Source: Archaeoglobaceae archaeon (GTDB taxonomy: Archaea > Halobacteriota > Archaeoglobi > Archaeoglobales > Archaeoglobaceae). Taken from it: a stretch of DNA of 19,625 nucleotides. The stretch lies in the NCBI GenBank assembly GCA_025059545.1, contig JANXDJ010000020.1, positions 1-19,625 of the forward strand. Direction: 5' to 3'. Below, one piece after another: positions 14,584 through 19,625 of the stretch. How positions within the stretch are numbered: the first letter of the stretch is position 1; every line of letters begins with the position of its first letter. Made by a program: the position numbers and the translations under genes. Below the pieces are notes generated by a model, which saw only the letters and a program-made list of their open reading frames with translations, was not told where the DNA came from and ran no database searches.

Positions 14584-15157
14584 ATAGCCTTAATACCTCT
14601 ACAAACCTCTTAACAGTTTTTCTCAAACTTCTAAAGCCTTCTTCATCCTCCATAGCTCCTTCTAGAGAATCCTTGCTCCAAAATGTTACTCCTAGATTGG
14701 CTCCGAATGCTCCACCGCTAACTGGAATTACGCCGTTGAGAATGTAAAAAGTCAGAATTTGTTGTATTGCAAGTTCTTGTCCACCAATTCTGTCTCCGCC
14801 AACAGCAATAGCCATGCCAACCTTTCCACGGAAGAAGTCGAAGTCTTTTGCAACCAATGCTCTACAACGATCCATTATCGCCTTTAGCTGAGCGCTAACA
14901 CCACCGTTGTAGACTGGTGTCGCCATTATTATTCCATTCGACTTTTCAAGCAATTCGTAAAGCTCGACCATGTCGTCCTTGAACTTGCACTCCTTATGCT
15001 TAAGGCAATAATCGCAGTGCTGGCAAAAGTTTATGCTTTTTCCTCTCACTGTAAAAAATTTTGTTTCAAAGCCCATTTCGTTTAGCATTTCCAATGCCTT
15101 GTTTAGCACGAATTCAGTTGCTTTTTTTCTTGGACTTCCACATATTCCGAGGATCAT
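14549..15157 (-). CDS. Iron-sulfur flavoprotein (ISF) with compact 4Fe-4S motif
   Basis: A 202-residue flavodoxin-fold protein of the NADPH-dependent FMN reductase superfamily. GSPRKKAT (7-14) is the FMN phosphate loop and TPVYNGGVSAQLKAIMDR (80-97) the second flavin segment. The compact cluster motif Cys45-X2-Cys48-X2-Cys51-X5-Cys57 matches the CX2CX2CX4-7C of archaeal ISF, which carries one 4Fe-4S cluster and FMN per subunit and takes electrons from ferredoxin. The terminal acceptor is debated; O2, peroxide or quinone-like compounds are possibilities. Its ATG overlaps the fprA stop codon (15154-15157). Its last 35 bases are shared with afpA, where the C-terminal residues (ESRMGDNRKR) look like a non-conserved tail. 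Confidence 0.9.
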   Translation of the reverse strand: MILGICGSPRKKATEFVLNKALEMLNEMGFETKFFTVRGKSINFCQHCDYCLKHKECKFKDDMVELYELLEKSNGIIMATPVYNGGVSAQLKAIMDRCRALVAKDFDFFRGKVGMAIAVGGDRIGGQELAIQQILTFYILNGVIPVSGGAFGANLGVTFWSKDSLEGAMEDEEGFRSLRKTVKRFVEVLRLYESRMGDNRKR

Positions 15158-16311
15158 TTTGCCAACTCAACCCCCAAATCGTAGGCTTTTTCAAGCTCCT
15201 CATTCGTTGGTTTGAATTTAACAGCAAACTGCTTTGTTTCAAATCCAAGTTCTTCCAAGGTTTTAGCAATCTCCTTAACCGCAACACCATTCCAGCCGTA
15301 GGAGCCGAAAGCTAAGGCTTTTTTATTCTTCGGCTTTAAGCTTTTAAGATAGCTCAGAAATCCTGCTACTGGTGGAAAGAGTGAGTTATGGATCGTTGGT
15401 GCTCCTACTGCTAAAGCCTTCGCATCGAGAATTTCTGCTACAATTTCAGTCCAGGAATCCTTTCGAGTGTTGAATAATCTGACCTTAGCATTCTTACTTG
15501 CTCCATCCGCTATTTCTATTGCCAACTTCTCTGTAGAGCCCCACATCGTGTCATAGACAACAACAACTTTATTTTCAACTTCAAAATCTGCCCATTTTCT
15601 GTATTGCTCGATTATAACCTTTGGATTTTTCCAAGCAACGCCATGGCTTGGAGCGATTAACTTTATCTCAACTCCCTTAAGCTCTTCGAGCTTCCTCTTG
15701 ATCAACGTAGCTAAGGGCATTAGGATGTTCGCATAGTATAGCTTTGCCCATTTCAATGCCTCATCAACTCCGAGATCTTCTGCAAATCGCTCTTCACTAG
15801 CAACATGCTGTCCAAAGGCATCGTTTGAGAAAAGGATCTTATCTTCTACCAAATAGCTTGCAATGCTGTCTGGCCAGTGTAGCATTGTCATATCTAGGAA
15901 CATGAGCGTTCGCTTACCAATTTTTAACGTGTCTCCATTCTTCACAACCATTAATTTCCAGTCTTTGCAGTCGAAATTCTTGCAAAGTCCTTCTTTACCC
16001 TTCTGGGAGCATATGATCGTTGCATTCTTTGCGAACCTCATCAGATCTGCAAGCCCACTCGCATGATCTGGCTCTATGTGGTTTACTACTACGTAATCTA
16101 TTTCCTTGGGATCTATCAGCTTTGAAATTCTTTGAAGTTGCTCAGAGACGAATTTGTGCTTTACAGCATCGATTACTACTTTCTTTTCATCTGTTATCAA
16201 GTAGGAATTGTACGTCAAGCCTCTTGGCGTTTGAAAATTGTGGAAATCTCTCTCACTCCAGTCAAGAGCACCGATCCAATAAACGTCTTCCGCAATTTTT
16301 ACCGGATTCAT
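15154..16311 (-). CDS. fprA: Flavodiiron protein (A-type flavoprotein, F420H2 or ferredoxin/rubredoxin oxidase)
   Basis: A 385-residue cytosolic oxidase that reduces O2 to water and/or NO to N2O. It has an N-terminal metallo-beta-lactamase-like diiron domain and a C-terminal flavodoxin domain (from about 245, VVVVYDTMWGSTEKLA). All diiron ligands can be seen: HIEPDH (His78, Glu80, Asp82, His83), His145 (LHWPD), Asp164 (SNDAFG) and His223 (PSHG). There is no C-terminal rubredoxin or flavin reductase fusion, so it is a class A protein, as in methanogens where F420H2 is the donor and in Archaeoglobus. It heads the fprA-isf-afpA operon, in which each gene overlaps the next. The start lies about 30 bases after a TATA-like box within a 28-base imperfect palindrome. 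Confidence 0.95.
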   Translation of the reverse strand: MNPVKIAEDVYWIGALDWSERDFHNFQTPRGLTYNSYLITDEKKVVIDAVKHKFVSEQLQRISKLIDPKEIDYVVVNHIEPDHASGLADLMRFAKNATIICSQKGKEGLCKNFDCKDWKLMVVKNGDTLKIGKRTLMFLDMTMLHWPDSIASYLVEDKILFSNDAFGQHVASEERFAEDLGVDEALKWAKLYYANILMPLATLIKRKLEELKGVEIKLIAPSHGVAWKNPKVIIEQYRKWADFEVENKVVVVYDTMWGSTEKLAIEIADGASKNAKVRLFNTRKDSWTEIVAEILDAKALAVGAPTIHNSLFPPVAGFLSYLKSLKPKNKKALAFGSYGWNGVAVKEIAKTLEELGFETKQFAVKFKPTNEELEKAYDLGVELAK

Positions 16312-16321
16312 AAAACTGGTT

Positions 16322-16349
16322 GGGTTTAATTAATTGATAAATTTTACCC
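16322..16349. promoter_or_regulatory. fprA promoter with imperfect palindrome covering the TATA region
   Basis: This 28-base element begins GGGT and ends ACCC on the plus strand; 10 of 14 base pairs match when one half is compared with the reverse complement of the other. Its AT-rich middle contains the likely TATA box (about 16337-16346, centred about 30 bases before ATG 16311). A repressor bound here would block the basal factors. AT-richness makes part of the symmetry expected by chance, but the G/C ends are not explained that way. Confidence 0.4.
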
Positions 16350-16375
16350 GTTTTTTCCACTGCTAGATAACTGTG

Positions 16376-16660
16376 TTATGACTTCTTTTCTTTAGCTTTC
16401 ATTTCCACTCTTGAAGCCTTTTTTTCCCATTCTGGAATTACAAATCTTTCTCTCGAGAAGACAAAGTGGAAGGCTAAGCCAATACCCCAACCAAGCAGAA
16501 GCCAGTAGAACCAGGGGTTATTAGGAGAAGTAATATAGTTGACAATGGCAAAAAAGACATTTATTATCATGTAGGCTGTCAAATGAACCAAGAAACCCCT
16601 TTTTGCCTCTTCGATTTCATATTCTTTCCAAGCTTGTTTAAAATCCTCCACAGAGATCAT
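16376..16660 (-). CDS. 2TM-domain membrane protein
   Basis: A 94-residue protein matching the 2TM family: an N-terminal amphipathic helix (VEDFKQAWKEYEIEEAKRG), TM1 at about 23-43 with the typical FLVHLTAYMIINVFFAIVNY pattern, the short linker SPNNPWFYW, then TM2 at about 51-68 with the conserved GWGIGLAFH motif, and a basic tail (KKASRVEMKAKEKK). In bacteria this domain is sometimes fused to histidine kinases or other signalling modules; alone its job is unknown. The gene ends 64 bases before fprA, on the same strand, and has its own promoter (TATA-like box about 16682-16690), with a GGGAG just upstream of the ATG. Co-function with fprA is possible but not shown. Confidence 0.85.
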   Translation of the reverse strand: MISVEDFKQAWKEYEIEEAKRGFLVHLTAYMIINVFFAIVNYITSPNNPWFYWLLLGWGIGLAFHFVFSRERFVIPEWEKKASRVEMKAKEKKS

Positions 16661-16681
16661 GATTAATCTCCCTTATTCAGA

Positions 16682-16690
16682 TTTATATTT
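16682..16690 (-). promoter_or_regulatory. Putative TATA box of the 2TM gene
   Basis: Read on the minus strand AAATATAAA, centred 26 bases before the ATG at 16660. A GGGAG sequence 7-11 bases before the ATG could act as a weak ribosome binding site if transcription starts a little earlier. Confidence 0.4.
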
Positions 16691-16743
16691 CTTTTTAACC
16701 TCCGAATTTCAGAAAGTGCTTGAGATGTTGGAAGTCAAAAGCA

Positions 16744-16754
16744 AAAAATATATG
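16744..16754 (+). promoter_or_regulatory. Putative TATA box of valS
   Basis: AAAAATATATG, centred about 25-26 bases before ATG 16775. It supports a leaderless start at that ATG and argues against the in-frame TTG at 16766. Confidence 0.45.
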
Positions 16755-16774
16755 CTTAACATAGATTGCAAACC

Positions 16775-19345
16775 ATGGAAAAGGAGTATAAGGCAATAGA
16801 AGTCGAAGAAAAATGGCTTAGGAGCTGGGATGAAAGGATTTATTATTTTGATTGGAATTCGAAAAAGCCCTATTATATAATAGACACTCCTCCTCCATAC
16901 CCCACGGGCTCATTTCATATCGGTCATGCTCTTAATTGGTGCATAATTGATTTTATCGCTCGATATAAAAGAATGAATGGCTATGAAGTCATGTTTCCCC
17001 AGGGCTGGGATTGTCATGGATTGCCAACAGAAGTAAAGGTTGAGGAAAAGTATGGTATAAAGAAGAGTGAAGTAGATCGAGAGAAATTCAGAGAGTTCTG
17101 CGTAAAATTTACAGAAGAGAACATTTTAAAAATGAGAGCTACAACAAAAAGACTTGGCTTCAGCATAGACTGGAGCAAGGAATACATAACGATGTATCCA
17201 GATTACTATACAAAGACGCAGGTCTCTTTTGTCAGAATGTTCAAAAAAGGGCTAATATACAGAGGCTATCATCCTGTCATAATCTGTCCAAGATGCGAAA
17301 CTACGATTGCGTTGGCTGAAATAGAATATAGGAAAGGAAAAACAAAGCTTAATTATATAAAATTTTCTGATGATGTTGTTATTGCAACCACTCGTCCAGA
17401 ATTGATTCCAGCTTGTGTTGCCTTAGCTGTAAACCCCGAAGATAAGAGACATTCTAATTTGATCGGAAATTTTGTGAAAGTTCCTGTTGGAGGGCATGAG
17501 GTTAGAGTAATTGCGGATGAAGCGGTTGATCCAAGCTTTGGAACTGGAATTGTGATGATCTGCACCTTTGGCGATCGGCAAGATGTGAAGTGGTGGAAGA
17601 AGTATGGGCTCGATCTCAGAAACGTGATCAACCGTGATGGGACTTTGAATGAACTTGGAGGGAAGTATTGCGGTTTGAAGTTAGCAGAAGCAAGGGAAAG
17701 AATAATCGCCGATCTAAAAACTGAGGGTAAAGTTCTTAGGCAAGAAGAGGTTGAGCACAACGTTGGCGTTTGCTGGAGATGCAAAACACCTGTCGAGATC
17801 TTTCCTGCAGAGCAATGGTTTGTCAAGGTAGACAAGGATAAGATCATTGAAATGGCGAAGAAGGTTAAATGGGTTCCAGAGTTCATGTTCGATCGACTTT
17901 TAACCTGGGTTGAGGCGATGGAATGGGATTGGGTGATAAGCAGACAGAGAGTTTTTGCAACACCCATCCCAGTATGGTATTGCAAGAAGTGTGGAAAGAC
18001 AATGGTTGCAGAGGAAAGTTGGTTGCCAGTGGATCCAACGAAGCAGAAGCCTTTGAGGAATTGCGAATGTGGAAGCGATGAATTTGAAGGTGAAAGAGAC
18101 GTGCTCGACACTTGGATGGATTCGAGCATAACTCCACTTGTAATTGCTGGCTGGCCTGAGCTTAAGGATTATCCAGTCTCTCTTCGCCCACAAGGACATG
18201 ATATAATAAGGACATGGGCTTTTTACACAATTCTCCGCTCCCAAGCCTTGGAGAATGAAATTCCATGGAAAGAGATCGTAATAAACGGAATCGTTTTTGG
18301 CGAAGATGGAAGAAAGATGAGCAAGAGCATTGGCAATGTAATAAGCCCTGAAGAAGTTGTCGAGCAGTATGGAGCGGATGCGCTTCGCCAGTGGGCTTCA
18401 AGTGGTGTTATTGGCGAGGACTTAATTTTTAGCTGGAGAGAAGTAGTTGCTGCAAGCAGATTCCAACAAAAGCTCTGGAGTGTGGCAAGGTTTGCCTTAA
18501 CGCATCTATTAGACTACAAGGAAAGTTCAGAAGACGTCGAAAACCTGAGAATTGCAGATAAGTGGATTCTATCGAAGCTTAACAAGCTAATAGCCTTAGT
18601 TCGAGAGAACATGGATAGGTATAGATTCGACGAAGCTCTTAAGGCGATAAGAAGCTTTGTATGGTATGAACTTGCGGACAACTATATCGAACTTGTTAAA
18701 GGAAGACTTTACACCGGTGAAGAAGCAAATTCTGCCAAATTCACACTTAAATACGTGCTCGACAGAATTATTCGCCTTCTCGCTCCGATCACACCGTTCA
18801 TAACTGAGGAGATCTGGTCAAAGTTTGGAAACGGAAGCGTTCATCTCCAGAGCTATCCAGAAGTGGATAAGCGTTTCATCGACGAGCAAGCTGAAATAGC
18901 GGGAGAAGAGATGAAGGAAATTCTCTCGGCGATTAGAAAACTAAAGCACGATAAGGGCATGGCATTGAATGCTCCTCTCAAGAAGATCATCGTTTTTACA
19001 CAACTCGAGCTTGACAATTTAGATCTGAAGTTTGCAACGAATTCAGAAATTGAAATAACAAGAGAGATGCCAAAGGCAAAAGAAGAGGTTAAAAGGCTAA
19101 AGCCGAGATTTGCAGTGCTTGGACCAATTTTTAAGGAAAAGGTTAGAGAAATCATAAAGGCTGTTGAAAATCTGAGCGATTTGGAGAAGTTGAAACTCGC
19201 TAAGGAGCCAATCAGCGTTTATATCGGATCGGAGAGAATTGAAGTAAAGCCAGAGTGGTTTGAGTTAGAGATCAGAAGAACGGTTGAAGGTGTTGAGGCT
19301 GAAAGGATTGAAACAGCTAATAGTGTAGTGTTTGTGTTATGTTGA
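16775..19345 (+). CDS. valS: Valyl-tRNA synthetase
   Basis: An 856-residue class I synthetase charging tRNA-Val. PPPYPTGSFHIGH gives the HIGH motif (48-51) in the valine-type context; isoleucyl enzymes have an ANG before it. The CP1 editing domain begins near ATTRPE (204-209) and includes VDPSFGTGIVMICTFGDRQD. Cysteine pairs (CPRC 171-174, CWRC 333-336, CKKC 403-406, CEC 430-432) look like zinc knuckles, as in archaeal enzymes. KMSKS is at 514-518 (GRKMSKSIGN). The anticodon-binding region follows (about 610-770), with a short C-terminal segment. Nothing is missing. I chose ATG 16775 over TTG 16766 on homology (MEKEYKAIEVEEKWL) and on the TATA spacing. Its stop codon overlaps the start of the transporter gene by 7 bases. 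Confidence 0.96.
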   Translation: MEKEYKAIEVEEKWLRSWDERIYYFDWNSKKPYYIIDTPPPYPTGSFHIGHALNWCIIDFIARYKRMNGYEVMFPQGWDCHGLPTEVKVEEKYGIKKSEVDREKFREFCVKFTEENILKMRATTKRLGFSIDWSKEYITMYPDYYTKTQVSFVRMFKKGLIYRGYHPVIICPRCETTIALAEIEYRKGKTKLNYIKFSDDVVIATTRPELIPACVALAVNPEDKRHSNLIGNFVKVPVGGHEVRVIADEAVDPSFGTGIVMICTFGDRQDVKWWKKYGLDLRNVINRDGTLNELGGKYCGLKLAEARERIIADLKTEGKVLRQEEVEHNVGVCWRCKTPVEIFPAEQWFVKVDKDKIIEMAKKVKWVPEFMFDRLLTWVEAMEWDWVISRQRVFATPIPVWYCKKCGKTMVAEESWLPVDPTKQKPLRNCECGSDEFEGERDVLDTWMDSSITPLVIAGWPELKDYPVSLRPQGHDIIRTWAFYTILRSQALENEIPWKEIVINGIVFGEDGRKMSKSIGNVISPEEVVEQYGADALRQWASSGVIGEDLIFSWREVVAASRFQQKLWSVARFALTHLLDYKESSEDVENLRIADKWILSKLNKLIALVRENMDRYRFDEALKAIRSFVWYELADNYIELVKGRLYTGEEANSAKFTLKYVLDRIIRLLAPITPFITEEIWSKFGNGSVHLQSYPEVDKRFIDEQAEIAGEEMKEILSAIRKLKHDKGMALNAPLKKIIVFTQLELDNLDLKFATNSEIEITREMPKAKEEVKRLKPRFAVLGPIFKEKVREIIKAVENLSDLEKLKLAKEPISVYIGSERIEVKPEWFELEIRRTVEGVEAERIETANSVVFVLC

Positions 19346-19625
19346 ACGAAATTTTTGGTTTTTTGACTTTAATTGTCTGTTTCTTCGGGATAACGCTTGC
19401 ATACAAGTTTTTCGGCAGAGCTGGGCTTTATATGTGGATGGCGTTGTCGATCGTTATAGCGAACATTCAGGTTACGAAGATCATCGAAGTCTTCGGCTTA
19501 GTAACAGCGATGGGCAACGTCATATATGGCTCAACATTCTTGGCGACGGATATACTGACTGAGCGTTATGGTGCAAAATATGCAAGAAAAGCGGTGCTTG
19601 TTGGCTTCTTTGCGATGATCTTCGC
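19339..19625 (+). CDS. yhhQ: Queuosine/archaeosine-precursor transporter, YhhQ/VUT family (N-terminal part)
   Basis: Partial gene running off the right edge; 95 codons are visible. The product is a membrane protein with hydrophobic segments at about 6-22 and 28-44 and the family's conserved block ANIQVTKIIEVFG, then GNVIYGSTFLATDILTERYG, then AKYARKAV (about 40-86). YhhQ/VUT proteins import 7-deazaguanine precursors such as preQ0 or preQ1; in archaea preQ0 is used for archaeosine in the tRNA D-loop. The start ATG at 19339 overlaps the valS stop codon (TGA 19343-19345), so it is co-transcribed with valS. No clear Shine-Dalgarno sequence is seen; re-initiation at the overlap is likely. Substrate is inferred from the family. 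Confidence 0.85.
   Translation, partial: MLNEIFGFLTLIVCFFGITLAYKFFGRAGLYMWMALSIVIANIQVTKIIEVFGLVTAMGNVIYGSTFLATDILTERYGAKYARKAVLVGFFAMIF

Noticed and set aside
16766..16774. TTG start for valS three codons earlier
   Set aside because: The TATA box spacing and the family start favour ATG 16775, and no ribosome binding site supports TTG.
16661..16774. Possible small RNA in the longest gap between genes
   Set aside because: The 114 bases are accounted for by two divergent promoters. No stable hairpin, C/D box pair or tRNA-like fold is apparent by eye.
17353..18129. A 258-codon open frame on the minus strand inside valS
   Set aside because: It lies wholly antisense to a clearly conserved synthetase, its translation is rich in Ser, Thr and Leu without any motif, and no promoter or ribosome binding site precedes it. 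It is a shadow of codon usage in valS.
16775..19345. Isoleucyl-tRNA synthetase instead of valyl
   Set aside because: The segment before HIGH is PYPTG, as in valyl enzymes, where isoleucyl enzymes have an ANG; length and zinc pairs also suit the valyl enzyme.

Overview
The window reads as a stretch of chromosome from an anaerobic, probably hyperthermophilic archaeon, most likely a member of the Archaeoglobi or a close euryarchaeal relative. The evidence is: archaeal-type ribosomal protein L10e, a TrmB-family regulator, TATA-type promoters, an RqcH/NEMF homologue, a DUF1786 protein, and above all a flavodiiron protein / iron-sulfur flavoprotein / archaeoflavoprotein (AfpA) cluster of the kind I recall from Archaeoglobus fulgidus. 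The DNA is AT-rich and densely packed. The longest gaps between genes are about 110 bases (943-1054 and 16661-16774), so no stretch over 300 bases lacks a gene. I see no tRNA, rRNA, CRISPR array, insertion sequence or sign of recent transfer. The taxonomic call is inference from gene content.

Layout. (1) 1-942, minus: the N-terminal part of a type II/IV secretion (GspE/pilus/archaellum-type) ATPase, cut off just after its Walker A motif. (2) 1055-5685, plus: L10e, a membrane metal-dependent hydrolase (DUF457/YdjM type), a DUF1786 actin-fold protein, a penicillin-acylase-family Ntn hydrolase with an N-terminal membrane anchor, and a 95-residue membrane protein translationally coupled to it. 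(3) 5699-6484, minus: an alpha/beta hydrolase. (4) 6555-9268, plus: rqcH overlapping an RNA m5C methyltransferase gene, a small translation-related operon. (5) 9252-9953, minus: a TrmB-type regulator, divergent from (6) 10017-14005, plus: a membrane-anchored surface protein of three Ig-like repeats overlapping an RND/MMPL exporter gene. (7) 14032-16311, minus: fprA-isf-afpA, an overlapping redox operon probably handling O2, NO or other oxidants, with a 2TM-domain membrane protein (16376-16660) just upstream. (8) 16775-19625, plus: valyl-tRNA synthetase overlapping a queuosine/archaeosine-precursor transporter gene cut by the window end.

How the parts work together. Three neighbourhoods look like functional units: the regulator / repeat surface protein / RND exporter locus; the flavodiiron redox operon; and the rqcH-methyltransferase pair. 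A pattern also runs through the window. Genes that open a transcription unit have a TATA-like box centred close to 26 bases before the start codon and no Shine-Dalgarno sequence, which suggests leaderless mRNAs. Several internal genes carry Shine-Dalgarno sequences or overlap the preceding stop codon. I found nothing that is clearly a wholly new defence or mobile system. The best candidate for an undescribed system is the TrmB / repeat-protein / RND locus.
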